Source: Lucifuga dentata (taxonomy: Eukaryota > Chordata > Actinopteri > Ophidiiformes > Bythitidae). Taken from it: a stretch of 64,000 bases of DNA. The DNA lies in contig VXCM01000296.1 of NCBI GenBank assembly GCA_014773175.1, forward strand, positions 1 through 64,000, read 5' to 3'. Below the pieces are notes generated by a model that was not told the origin of the DNA, did no database searches, and worked only from the letters and a program-made list of their open reading frames with translations. Below are positions 28,001-38,654 of the stretch, piece by piece; the first letter of the stretch is position 1, and each line of letters begins with the position of its first letter. Made by a program: the position numbers and the translations under genes.

Positions 28001-31000
28001 GCAAAATGTCTTAATCTTTCAAAATCAAATATTCAAGTGATACATCCACCTTAAAAATCAATGTTTTGCCTGCTAATAGTTATGCAACCTTATGAAATCA
28101 TGGTCCTTTAAATTTTTTCGATAAACGCAGGTCTTCTATTGGGACTATATTCGCCGGTGGAGACATACCGGTACATTCACTCCATGCTTTTTTATTGCCC
28201 TTAAACGCTAAAATTACGTAACTTTGAAAAAACCCTGAATACATGTCTTGTTCGTGATGATGGATTACCTATCCCAAGAACATTTCAAGTATCAACAAGT
28301 TGATTTTAATAGCATACCAGAATGAACTGAAACCAATAGCGGTCTGGAAGGTAGGAAAAACATTTTTAATTCACTATTCCAGTAGCATGCTTTGGGAAAT
28401 GATTGTCAGTAACTTTATGTGTATGAAAATTGAATATATTGGGCTCAAACATGCAAAATAGGGGGTATGTCCTTTAAAATGGACAGACTTATTTTATATT
28501 AAACCAATTATATTCAGACCACCCAACAGAACGTGATGCATTCAAACTCAAACTGAGGAGGTCTATACCCAAACTCTTGAGAATAAACTAAATCAGCCTT
28601 TTAATGATCTCCAGTGTTTCATGCTGTTTGTGCACCAACACTCTTTATTTTGCTTCAGTTTGCTTGTGTGTATACAAGGATTTTAAGGTGCACAAGAGGG
28701 AGGTTTAAAGTTGTGCTTAGCTATGAATCTGAGGACACGCTCCCTAAGGGATTGGTCTGCGGATGCCATCAGAGTCAGGCTGGGAGGCGGACTGGCCCGA
28801 GGTCTGGAATACAGATCTGCAGGACGGACCGAATGAGTGTCACTGTGCATCTGTCTGTCCCAGCGCACAAATCCACATTACAGGCAGGATGCTGTCCATT
28901 TGTCATGTCGATGCTGAAATGCTGCACAGAACCAGCTGACTGTCAGGAAACTGTCAGTGTTCAATCGAAATAACTGAAACAATCAGTTATACAGTAATGT
29001 CCAGCTTTTTTGAGATCATGATTTAAATGTTTACGAATATTCTTAAATCTCAAGGACTAGTATAAATATTGAGTTTGATTCAATAATGAGCTTTATGGAA
29101 CATATAAAGCTAAAACCACTGAAGCTATGCAACCTTTAAATGAATTAATAGAACAACAACATTTTACATCCATTCTTAGTTTCATACACTCAGGGGTTTT
29201 GCCACTAGTCCTGTTTGGTTGGGTATGACTAGCATTTAGCTAACTTTAGCTAGATACTGCTTTTTTTTTTTTTTTAACACATTTTAGGGAAAAAAAAACT
29301 TTATAGGAAGTAATTTTTATTACTATTATTTTTAATTTATATTTTATACTCTAAAGTCATTGTGTTACCTCCTCTGAGAAGACAACAGTGTGTGGGAAAT
29401 GGGGACATCTAGTAGTAAGGACAGCTCACAAACAGCTTCCCAAAAGAGAAAATGAAGAGAAAAAGTGACAGAAAATGTTTAAAAATAAGGCGCCCTATGT
29501 ATAATTGATGTTACTAAGCAGCTCTGCCTCAGCAGAAGACATGTTTGTTGTTGTCTGCTTTTGCTTGCATTAGTTGGGTTGCCTAATAGTGATGTCATCA
29601 AAAAAAACTGACTCGACGAAATCCTGAGAAATGTAGGAAATTATCTCCTAATTAGTTACCACTTTTGGCCACAGAGGGAGCTGCTTGGCAAAAGTTAGAC
29701 AGGCTTGCTCGAACATCTGTATCCGTGAAGGAAAAAAATTTGTGTTATTCAAAGTACGAGGTACCATAAGACTCGATTTTGATTACAAAAGTTGGGCAAT
29801 ATAATGCAACTCAGTGCAACACCACCACAAACTGCTGCCTCAAGAAAACTTAGTGGACAGAACTGAAGAGAGCATAACATTTAGCATCTCAAACATATGA
29901 TTCTCATTTTGAAAGATGATAATACCCAATTTTTTGCCAATAAAGCCTGCGGGCTCCTGCAGTTGGACAGCTGGAGGTGACATCATACTCGTGACTTCTT
30001 TAAAAGCTTTTAGTGATGACAATCAATCCAAGACCGGGGCGAGACGAGTTAGAGGGGTGATGAAGAGTTGTAGATAGTATCAGAGAAGAGAGAGCTCAGT
30101 GTCCCAGTTTGATGGGTCGACCCCAAAATCAGATCCAATCCCCCTAAGCAAAGAAGGCAGAGGCCTTCCAGTGATGGGATCCAGTCGCTTCCAGTCAGTT
30201 CTCACGGCGGCTGCGTCTTTAGACGTTAGCGGCAATCAGCACACATCTGTCAGGAAGGCGTCAGTGTTTACACAGGCTAACCATAAGCTGTCAGCTTTAG
30301 AACCAAACTCCTCAGCTGCTGCTTTGAAGCTGCAGAGTTCCTCTGATGAAGAGGCCCTGCGACTGCTGCCCAAGTGCCTGGAAGATAAATGTGACACATT
30401 TTTTCCCCAAACATCCCAAAACATGATAGTGAGATCCATGGAAACTCGCACTTATCCACTGCTGATAAAAGCTAGAGAGACTTTGATGGACCATGCATTT
30501 CCTGACTTATTTTATTGGCTGTAGGTATATTTTTCTTATTCCCATGGATTTGGTAAACTTAGACTAACTCTGGCATTTCATTCTGCTCTCTTTCTTTCTT
30601 TATCTATCCATCTTTCTCTCGATTCAGGTTTAGACTCTAGCACACGGACACTGAGCACGCCCAGTCCTGGTCTTATCCTACCGTCGAAGTCCTCCTCGCT
30701 CTCATCGCCTGTCCTCTCCAGCAACGGCCATGAGACCAACTCCTCATCTTCCTCCTCTGCCGTTGCCGAGACCGTCGCCGTGATTCATCCTCAGCCAGGC
30801 ACACACACACGCTCCCGACAATCCAAAAACCACCACCTCGCCCCCATCGACCTCCTCCCCGACCACACCCTCCTGCAGATCTTCTCTCATCTTCCCACCA
30901 ATCAGCTGTGTCGCTGTGCGCGGGTGTGTCGCCGTTGGTACAACCTGGCATGGGACCCCAGGCTGTGGAGCACCATCCGGCTAACAGGAGAGCTGCTTCA

Positions 31001-34000
31001 CGCCGACCGGGCCATCAGGGTTCTGACCCACCGGCTGTGCCAAGATACCCCGAACGTGTGTCTGACCCTGGAGACGGTGGTGGTCAACGGCTGCAAAAGG
31101 CTGACTGACCGCGGGCTGCACGTGGTGGCACAGTGCTGTCCTGAGCTACGCCACCTGGAGGTCGCCGGCTGTTATAACATCTCGAACGAGGCTGTGTTTG
31201 AGGTGGTGTCGCGCTGTCCCAACCTGGAGCAGCTCAACCTCTCAGGTACCTTACTTTACACGCCTCTGTCCTTCATTTTCTTCTTTGTATCAGACCCTTT
31301 TCTTCCTTTACCTTCCTTTTTTTCATTCCCATCTTCCTTTTACTTCCACCATTCTGTCTGCATTTTCCATCCTTTTTCCTAATTTCTTCCCAACCTTCCT
31401 TTCTGCTTTCCTTCGTGAATTCATTCTTTTCATCCTTCCTTGCTTCACCCCTTTGCTTCCTTATTTCTTTCCTTCTGTCCTTCCCTCTCCCTTGCCTGTA
31501 CCCTTCCTTATTTTCTTAATTTTCCCCCTCTTTTCCTTCTTTTCCTCTTGCATTTGATCTGATGAAGCATAAATATCTTGGAGATGCAGGGTATTTCAAC
31601 GCTGCATGTGGAGTACTTATGATATTGGAAATTGCATACATTTTACTTAAGAACATTTTGAATACCAACCATTTCCTTGTCATGCAGCACTTCTACATTT
31701 TTTGTCAGTAACAAACAGTCAAAGCAGTCTTATATTGATTACTGACTGAAAGCTTTTATGTAGGAAAGGCTGCTACCTCACAACACACGTGTTGCATGGA
31801 ATCCATCTTCTCGGTCCTTCTCCTGAAGCTGGTAAAAGCATTAGAGGAGCAGGAGAAGCTCTGCCAGCCTTAAGCTCCCATGTGGGAGAAGAAAGACTTT
31901 CTTTAGCTGAAAGCACAGCTTACCTCAACATGAGCAAGAGGACCGGTCTGTTGCTTTCATTAAGGAAGTGACATGAATAACACAGACTTGGACGGGACTT
32001 TACCGGCAGAGCAGTCTGCACCCATTAGCAGCAGGAAGTCAGCCCTTTGTTGTAAAAATAACCTTCAAAATGTGCGGTTTTTATTTGAAAGGCTCAAAAT
32101 AATGAAATGAAATAAATTTCCTAAACGGGTAAGAAAATCAGGTGTTGTTTTTTTCCTGAAATCTGACCCAGCTTTAGTTTTTGGTGTTTCTAGTTTAGCT
32201 CATTGCAGGGATTCAGCTAAATTGCAGGTTTTACTCTGGCGCCTTCAAGTGGCGTATTGTAACGTTGCTTAGCCTTCACAACTGAAGCTTCCATACTGCA
32301 TATTATTTCTGACTGGAGGTTATGGATATATTCTGTTCTCACTGGAAAGATGACGGAATTAAATATGTTGGTACAAAGGTGGATTGATAAGTTTTGAACC
32401 TGATACATGAGGAAGTAAGCAATCTACTCTAATTGTGAAAATAAATTAATTCTTTGGGTGTTTTTTGTACCACCTGCATTAATTTGAGCTCAGTGATTAT
32501 GACTTACAAGTTAAAGAGGCGCCCAAAGTTTTTTGAGTTTTCCAAGATGGACAAACTAGGTGAAAATGTTAAGGTGTGAAATAGTTCAGCAACCACCCTA
32601 CTCATCTGATTTCAGACTTTCACCTCTTCTCCAAACATGAAAAAGGCTTTAGCCAGAGCCTGTTTTACCTCAGATGATGGCATTATATCAGCTGTGCAGA
32701 AATTAAAGGACCATTCTGGTTATTTTGCATGTTGTTTAGGTCCAATAAATACTACCCGCATACACGTTAAGTTACTGACAACCAATTTCTAGAATATAAA
32801 AATGTATTTTCATTTTCCTGCTATTTTGTCAAATCCCCAAATCAAATGTTCACGTGATAAAACTACCTTAAAATTTAATGTTTCACCTGCTAACATGTAT
32901 GACCAAATGTAGAAGGGAAGGTTAATTTTTAATTTCTTGGTAAAAGCTCTGGAACTACATTCCCTGGTAGAGACATATATTTTCTTCTGTGCAGCTCCGT
33001 GTTGGAATTCTTAAATAAAGTTACTTCACCAAAAAATTTAACAGACATTGGGTTCTCTGTGATTGATTGTTTATCTCAAGCACATTTCAAGTCTCTATAA
33101 GTTGATTTGTTTTTATAGTATGCTGGAATTAACTGAAACTAATGGGAGTCTGGAAGGCAGAAAAAAAAACCAATTCTAATATTTACTGCTTCAGTAATGG
33201 TTGTGAGTAGTGAATGAAGATTGTATATATTGGGCTCAAACATGCAAAACCACCAGTAAAATCCTTTAAGACTGGCCTAGATTTTTCTATGCAGGGCTCA
33301 GAACTTATCAATCAGCCCTTGTATTTAGTAAGGAATTTGGAAAATCCAGTTTATTTGTGTGATGGTTGACTCCACAGCCAGTAAATCCTGCTTCCCCTCC
33401 CTCCAGGCTGCTCCAAGGTGACATGCATCAGCCTCACCCAGGAGGCCTCGCTGCAGCTGTCCCCGCTGCACGGCCAGCAGATCTCCATCCACTACCTGGA
33501 CATGACTGACTGCTTTTCCCTCGAGGACGAAGGCTTACGCACAATTGCCTCCCACTGCCCGCGCCTGACACACCTTTACCTGCGCCGCTGCACCAGACTG
33601 ACAGACGAAGCCTTGCGTCACTTGGCTCTTCACTGCCCCTCAATCAGGGAGCTCAGCCTTAGTGACTGCCGCTTGGTGGGGGACTTCGGCCTGCGTGAAG
33701 TGGCGCGTCTGGAGGGCTGCCTGCGCTACCTGAGCGTGGCCCACTGCACCCGCATCACAGACGTGGGCATTCGCTATGTGGCGCGCTACTGCCCACGATT
33801 GCGGTATTTGAACGCAAGGGGTTGTGAGGGGCTCACAGACCACGGCCTGGGCCACTTAGCCAGGAGCTGCCCCAAGCTCAAGTCTCTGGATGTGGGTAAG
33901 TGCCCCCTGGTGTCGGACAGCGGGCTGGAGCAGCTTGCGATGTACTGCCAGGGCCTGAGGAGGGTGAGCCTCAGGGCCTGCGAGAGCGTGACAGGAAGAG

Positions 34001-34143
34001 GACTCCGTGCTCTGGCAGCAAACTGCTGTGAGCTTCAGCTCCTCAACGTGCAGGACTGTGAGGTGTCGCCCGAGGCTCTGCGGTTCGTCAGACGCCACTG
34101 CAGGCGCTGTGTCATCGAGCACACAAACCCCGCTTTCTACTGA
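14083..34143 (+). CDS. fbxl7: F-box and leucine-rich repeat protein 7
   Basis: FBXL7 is the substrate-recognition subunit of an SCF (SKP1-CUL1-F-box) ubiquitin ligase. Four coding exons, 14083-14119, 18553-18642, 30628-31245 and 33407-34143, all join in phase 1 and give 493 aa, close to the 491 aa of human FBXL7. The N-terminus MGANSGKQYGSEG and the Ser/Thr-rich second exon (SSISSDISSSTDHTPTKA) are typical. The F-box is at about residues 116-160 (IDLLPDHTLLQIFSHLP, LCRCARVCRRWYNLAWDPRL). About eleven cysteine-containing leucine-rich repeats follow (CPxLRxLxVxxCxxITDxGL pattern), ending RCVIEHTNPAFY. There is no frame break. Introns 1 and 2 are long and repeat-loaded; intron 2 contains the assembly gap. 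Confidence 0.97.
14120..18552 (+). other. fbxl7 intron 1
   Basis: No coding sequence was recognised. It contains A/T runs broken by an N (14162, 16471), an (AAT)n run at about 15082-15108 followed by a TTTATATGGCAG...CTTTACAAAAACAGG tail typical of dispersed fish repeats, a CTT run at about 17634-17655, and a palindromic element at 17973-18430. Confidence 0.6.
17973..18430. repeat. Palindromic element, TTAAAGGGGACATA family
   Basis: The left end is ATTAAAGAGGACATATGC and the right end, inverted, is TTTAAAGGGGACATATACAG. The sequence inside the right end (AGGGGTCTATTTT when inverted) recurs at about 51884-51935, so this is a dispersed family. No coding capacity is visible. Confidence 0.55.
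18950..18998. repeat. (AG)n microsatellite
   Basis: Uninterrupted AG dinucleotides. Arg-Glu-repeat frames read through it are artefacts. Confidence 0.9.
20761..21347. repeat. Palindromic element, TTAAAGGACC family (copy C)
   Basis: It starts TTAAAGGACCATATTGG and has a second left end at about 20819 (TTAAAGGACCATACCAG), so the first 58 bp are a partial tandem duplication. The right end reads GGTGTGCTCCTTTAA. Confidence 0.7.
22200..22362. repeat. Half copy of the TTAAAGGACC family (copy D)
   Basis: Only the right half is present (CCGGAATGAACTGAGGCC ... GTGTGGTTATTTAA). It abuts the next copy directly and shares its TTAA. Confidence 0.6.
22359..22619. repeat. Palindromic element, TTAAAGGACC family (copy E, short form)
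   Basis: A deletion form of about 260 bp with both ends intact (TTAAAGGACCATACCATCC ... CAGTATGGTCCTTTAA). Confidence 0.75.
23529..23743. repeat. (AGG)n run entering an assembly gap
   Basis: An (AGG)n trinucleotide run reaches 23565 and is followed by 178 N (23566-23743), then a G-rich restart. The true repeat length is unknown. Confidence 0.9.
24275..25037. mobile_element. Non-autonomous hAT-like element with nested palindrome fragment
   Basis: The ends are CAGGGGTGTAAA (24275) and TTTAAACCTCTG (ending 25037), imperfect inverted repeats of hAT type. Flanking octamers CATATAGC and CATACATA match at 5 of 8. Subterminal sequence is rich in TTTTGAGTAAC / TTACTTAAGTAATTTT units. Within it, about 24692-24890 resembles an internal and right part of the TTAAAGGACC family. 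Contig-overlap duplicates lie at 24341-24407/24409-24475 and 24590-24654/24656-24720. Confidence 0.5.
27888..28477. repeat. Palindromic element, TTAAAGGACC family (copy G)
   Basis: Full-length form of about 590 bp: TTAAAGGACCATACCAGC at the left, GGGTATGTCCTTTAA at the right, with the internal GCAGGTCTTCTATTGGGAC segment shared with copies B and L. Confidence 0.8.
31246..33406 (+). other. fbxl7 intron 3
   Basis: It begins with a pyrimidine-rich stretch (about 31260-31550) and carries copy H of the TTAAAGGACC palindrome at 32703-33269. No coding sequence seen. Confidence 0.6.
32703..33269. repeat. Palindromic element, TTAAAGGACC family (copy H)
   Basis: Left TTAAAGGACCATTCTGG and right AGTAAAATCCTTTAA; the right end has diverged. 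Confidence 0.7.
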
Positions 34144-34500
34144 CACACCGGTCCTTCTGACAAGTGGATGTTTAATATTCCTGCTTTTGGCAGAGTTTAG
34201 TGGCTGATGTGTAAAGACTGGTTGGAAACTAGTGTGCAATATTGGCCAAAATTATTCTTTGTAATCCACATGGTTGTTGATAATGTTGGTCTTTGAAAAT
34301 ACTTCCATGGAATGTATTTAACATATTTATCTGTACAAAGGTGGAGAAACGCAATGTATTACATTTTGTTCCACATGCTACAACACTGAGCACTGGGTAC
34401 AGACATGTTATCATTTAAAAGCATTGTAATATTCTTCATTATGGTCCTGAAGCATAATCATTCTCTTACATTATTACACCTGCAGTACTTATAAAAAGCA

Positions 34501-34551
34501 GTTAGGGTTAGGGTTAGGGTTAGGGTTAGGGTTAGCTAACCCTAACCCTAC
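34501..34551. repeat. Interstitial telomeric repeat, head-to-head
   Basis: Five full TTAGGG units plus TTAG run on the plus strand to 34535, then the array inverts to CTAACCCTAACCCTA. Positions 34521-34550 form a perfect 30-bp palindrome centred at 34535/34536. Confidence 0.95.
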
Positions 34552-34951
34552 ACAATAAGCTGTATTTGACAACGATATACATATCTTTCACCTCGCTGCC
34601 TACACTCCCGATGCCCTGTGTCTTGGTAATTACATAGAACGGACTGCTGATGTAGCATCACGCATCATCAAGAAGCGCCTGGGGCAGATAGCCACATGGA
34701 TTTGATGCAGAAGGGGGCACATTATGATTTTAAAGTTGTACAACTCGGGAAATCACTCTTTGCAGGTTATGAGCTTCTCCTCTATTGCTGTGTCATTTCT
34801 GCTAACTATTCTGTCATTGGTTGCTCGTTGGAAAGGTCACCAGCAGACAGGTCGAAGTTGAATGTGGTCGATCTTTGAACCAACCCCAATCAGTGTGTGT
34901 CGTTCAAGGTTTTAATGAAGATTCTCAGTCATCCACGTGGTAGTTAAGTTG

Positions 34952-35440
34952 TAGAAAACTGAATCAGGTCAACTGGATTCAAATTTTTAATTTTGAATTA
35001 TGATGATGATTTCACCATCCATCCAATGGCTTCGTCAGTCAGAAATGAATGCAAAGAAAGAGGTTAAACCTCCAGTAACTATGGTGTCAAATTACAACTA
35101 ACCTTCAATTCAAATCAAACAGATATTATTCATATATTTTGAATAATGCGTTACATGGGACCATTGAAAATTAGAAGTTGAAATTTGTTGTTTGAAATTT
35201 GTTAATTATTTTAAATTTGAATGATGCAATTCACATCACACATTATTCAAAATATCTGAATAATATCTGTTTGAACTGAAATGAAGGTTGTGTTTGGACA
35301 CTGTAGTTACTGGAGGTTTAGCCTCCTTCTTTGCATTCATTTCTGTCTGACAAAGCCATTTGGATGGATGGTGAAACGTTTCAGAATTAAAAACTTGAAT
35401 GCAGTTGAACTGAGCGAGTTTTCTACAACTTGTCGTTCAA
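34952..35440. repeat. Foldback (long inverted repeat) element
   Basis: The left arm (GTTGTAGAAAACTGAA ... TTTGCATTCATTT in inverse, CCATCCATCC, CTCCAGTAACTA) recurs inverted on the right (TAGTTACTGGAGG, GCATTCATTTCTGTCTGAC, GGATGGATGGTGAAACG, GTTTTCTACAAC). The arms are about 200 bp and imperfect. No coding sequence. Confidence 0.6.
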
Positions 35441-35757
35441 GGTTGTGTCGCCGTTCAGCTCCCAATACACAACAATGGAATGCTCAGCTCAGCAAACCGT
35501 GCCCCTCTTGTCACGTGAGAGCACCCTAAGAATGTGGCTATCCCAAAACAAAGCAGATCTGATCATCTAAAATGCATTCAGTTTCAATCTTTCTTACGTG
35601 CATATGCAGTTTAAGCATTGTACTGCTAATTGCTTTCACTGAGCTCAGACTGTCACGTTTCAGATGATTTTTACCAACTCAAGAACTTATCAATACAGGT
35701 GTTATGGCATCATTGTTTAAAATGATCACAGGAAAACATTGCTGCTATAACTACGCC

Positions 35758-35763
35758 AATAAA
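35758..35763 (+). terminator. Candidate poly(A) signal for fbxl7
   Basis: AATAAA about 1.6 kb after the stop. Other A-rich sites exist, so use of this one is inferred. Confidence 0.3.
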
Positions 35764-36954
35764 TGTCTTTTAAAATCCATCCGGCTCATTTTCTCATCTC
35801 TTCATTCAGTCAAATCTGACTTCAAGGGCCATATTGATGTTTTTGCATGCATGTTTGGGCCCAAAATATAACCTGCATATATGTTACATTACTGACAACC
35901 ATTTCCCAAAACATGGCTGGCAAATATTATAATTGTTTTTCCTACCTTCCAGACTGCCATTCATTTCAGTTCATTCCAGTACGGTATAAAAATCAGGTTC
36001 TCAGTAAAGTAACATGAATGTGTGTAGTATTTATTGGGCTTAAATATGCAAAAACACTAATATGGTCCTTTGACAATAAATATATAAGGCTGTGCATGTT
36101 TCAGTGTAGTTGTAAATGAAACTGTGATACCATATATGGATTTGTGAAATGTGGTATTCCCCTTTAAGGGCTGAAGTGTGTGTGCGTTCAAAGGGCGCTG
36201 GATGACAAACCTGCTTCCTGCTTTCATTCTACTTGCTGAACATGCCGGTTACCTGATATGGAATTACCATGTGGCCTGATTTTATACCCCTAAGTTACTT
36301 TGGCAGGGAGATCTACAAATGTATGGTGAGAATCCTGATTTTGTTGTCAGAAGTCAGAACCTCACTGTAGAAATATTAGAACTGGTACATGTCCCTGATT
36401 GGAGATTATTTCTAAATCCTCAGCTGCACAGCTGAATCTGCCAGCTATGGAAAAAGTTCTGCTCAGTCTGTGCACGACTGTCCTCCTACAGAGTTCACTG
36501 GCTCAGACAGGCAAGTATACGACACAATCATAACACAAAGTGAAACAGGAATATCTCCAAACTGGTCTGAAATGCTAATGAATGCATTTCAATTTTGTTG
36601 TTGTAAGCAACTCTGCAGCTGTGAAAACACTGTGCTTCTGTTTTTCAGATCGCTCTGGCCCGGTATGGACTCTGAAGTGAGGCGCTGTGCGGGGTCATTA
36701 CAGGACAGTGAGGGGCACACAGCAGCTGGTGGAGGAGTATTTGGGGATCCCGTTTGCTCAGCCACCTTCAGGGCGCTTGAACTTTGCTGCCCCTGAACTG
36801 GTGGAAGCCTGGGAAGAGGTGAGAGATGCCACAAAAATGCCAAATATGTGAGTGTGACTGATTATTGTCTCACAGGTAAACAGTTTCTGCTGAAAATAAT
36901 GTTAATGAAATACATACAGTGCAGTACTTAAGTGATTTTACTTAAGAGCTGTAC

Positions 36955-37165
36955 TTAAAGGACCATATTGGTGATTGTGCATGTTTGAGCCTAATATATT
37001 CAATTTTCATACATGTTATGTTACTGACAATCATTTCCCAAAAGATAAAACCGTATTTTAGCTTCCCTGATATTTTGCAAAATCTCTTAATCTTTCAAAA
37101 TCAAATATTCAAGCGATACACCCACCTTAAAAATCCATGTTTTGCTGCTAATAGTTACACAGCCT
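36955..37165. repeat. Left half of a TTAAAGGACC palindrome (copy J)
   Basis: TTAAAGGACCATATTGG and the following 200 bp match other copies. The right half is absent and replaced by the tandem repeat that follows. Confidence 0.65.
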
Positions 37166-37378
37166 TTGAATTTTTGAGAATGTTGTCAAGACTTTGTCAA
37201 TATAAAGTTCTTTAGAGAACATTCCTAGAAGGTTTACATGTTAATTGAATTAGAACATTATGTCTGTAACATTCTGAGAATGTTGCCAAGACTTTTTCAA
37301 TATAACTTCTTTGGAGAACATAGTTATGTCTGCAACCTTCTGAGAATGTTGTGAAGACTGTCAATATAAATAAATAAT
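37164..37378. repeat. Degenerate tandem repeat (three units)
   Basis: The motif TGAGAATGTTG(T/C)CAAGACTTT(G/T)TCAATATAA, followed by TTCTTTRGAGAACAT, recurs at about 37168, 37273 and, shortened, 37338. Confidence 0.6.
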
Positions 37379-37482
37379 AATGAAACTATAGCTGGTGAAA
37401 TAATTTATTTTCCTCAAAAAGCACAAATTCATGCAGTAGAGGGTTTATTACATTCTTGGAGAAACAATGAATTTCAAGTTGA

Positions 37483-37490
<8 letters not shown>

Positions 37491-37513
<23 letters not shown>

Positions 37514-37616
37514 AAGTACTGCGTCACAACAACAAAAACATATTTAATTGGTTTCTGATATGACCTGATCTCCTCAAGGCTATGTTAGTGTAGATGGGTT
37601 AAAATGTTTTGTGTAG

Positions 37617-37658
<42 letters not shown>

Positions 37659-37659
37659 N

Positions 37660-37697
<38 letters not shown>
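37491..37697. repeat. Microsatellites (TG)n, (TA)n and T-run
   Basis: (TG)n at about 37491-37513, alternating TA at about 37617-37658, and a T-run interrupted by an N at 37659. Confidence 0.85.
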
Positions 37698-37702
<5 letters not shown>

Positions 37703-37759
37703 AATTGTAGTTGTTACTATTTGTTGCTATGGGGCATAATTTAGTGGAACAGAAATGGA

Positions 37760-38049
37760 GCACATGTCTCATATGGGGTTTCCCAGGCTCAGAATCAGAG
37801 GCTGGGAAATTCCTGACATGGTAAGGTGTGTAGTTTTCATTCTTTCTCTGTTGCTAAATTAATCAGTGTAAAATCTGTCATTTTGGGTTGTTTTAATTGT
37901 TTAAATATGATTAGAAGACAGATTAAGTGTTATAAGTTAATATTTTATGTCTGTTAGTTTTCAATTATGTTTTTACTTTGTTCACACAGCAGAGAGAGAC
38001 GAACGTGCCGCTTCTGTTCATTGACTGAAACTTTTCCTGTTCAGTATGC
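37760..38049 (+). repeat. Repeat copy 1, with intron-like insert
   Basis: Segment X (TTTCCCAGGCTCAGAATCAG ... CCTGACATG, ending 37820) is separated from segment Y (CAGAGAGAGACGAACGTGCC ... CTGTTCAG, from 37990) by 169 bp that begin GTAAGG and end TTTGTTCACACAG. The insert has the form of an intron. Segments X and Y are contiguous in the copy at about 38181-38300. Confidence 0.6.
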
Positions 38050-38180
38050 TTAAAAGTTGTAGAGACACTGTTTATATATACTGTATTCTCCTTCTGAAAG
38101 GGCTAAACTTTATTTTATAATTTTATTTGTTAATTATTTCAGTTCAGTTTTGTTTACTTCTGTTAGATCAGTAGAGAAAC

Positions 38181-38340
38181 CACATATATGTTATATGTGG
38201 GTTTCCCATGCTAGAATCAGAGGCTGGGAAAATCCTGACATGCAGAGAGAGACGAACGTGCCGCTTCTGTGTTCACTGATTGAAACCTTTCCTGTTCAGA
38301 AATAAACCTGCGAGCTGGTATCCTGTGTCGGTGACATTTC
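38181..38340 (+). repeat. Repeat copy 2, spliced-looking
   Basis: Segments X and Y match copy 1 with few changes and join exactly at CCTGACATG|CAGAGAGAG, where copy 1 has a GT...AG insert. Copy 2 then continues into AAATAAACCTGCGAGCTGG, which is absent after Y in copy 1. It could be a retrocopy of a spliced transcript, or part of an LTR-like repeat. Confidence 0.55.
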
Positions 38341-38654
38341 TGTAAACTACACAACGCAGCTGAGTTACATCTGCTACATAAAGCTCCCAATGAGCCAATC
38401 AGCGGGTCATTTCCGATCTGTCTCTTAAGCCACAGTTGCCCAAAGGCTGATCCTGCAAAACGCAAATACACAATCTCTGCTGTATGCATTTCATTTTGGA
38501 CAGTCAGTATTTACTGCTACCATGATGACTTTTATCAAAGCATTAAAATAAATGACAAATACGTGAAATAACAGCAATAATTGCAAAAATGCCTTTTGTG
38601 TGCCAACATAATTACAACAAGTGCATTGTAATTATTTATCACTCAGCATCGTAC

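Larger units (their letters stand above)
18643..30627 (+). other. fbxl7 intron 2
   Basis: About 12 kb with no convincing exon. It holds an (AG)n run (18950-18998), several TTAAAGGACC palindromic elements, a hAT remnant (24275-25037) and the N gap. Two open frames of 141 codons (plus, 30099-30524) and 182 codons (minus, 25273-25821) have no family resemblance and no splice context. Confidence 0.6.
34144..36446 (+). other. fbxl7 3' flank / probable 3' UTR and spacer
   Basis: No coding exon seen. It holds the telomeric-type repeat (34501-34551), a foldback element (34952-35440), an AATAAA at 35758 and a short TTAAAGGACC-family copy at about 35821-36072. FBXL7 genes commonly have long 3' UTRs, so the repeats may be transcribed. 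Confidence 0.45.

Noticed and set aside
30099..30524. Plus-strand open frame of 141 codons just before fbxl7 exon 3
   Set aside because: It closes before the exon acceptor, is not spliced in phase and has no recognisable family. An alternative first exon of fbxl7 would need a donor, and none was seen.
33434..34239. Several minus-strand frames opposite the last fbxl7 exon
   Set aside because: Antisense shadows of a GC-rich leucine-rich-repeat exon.
36469..36796. Plus-strand open frame of 108 codons in the esterase
   Set aside because: It reads through the first intron in the wrong frame; the true frame is defined by the PFAQPPSGRL motif and contains the TGA.
37164..37378. CRISPR-like spaced repeats
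   Set aside because: Only three diverged units with unequal spacing in a vertebrate genome; an ordinary degenerate tandem repeat.
37760..38340. Pair of LTRs of an endogenous retroelement
   Set aside because: Not excluded, but no coding sequence, primer-binding site or clear TG...CA borders lie between or beside the two copies, so no such element is annotated.
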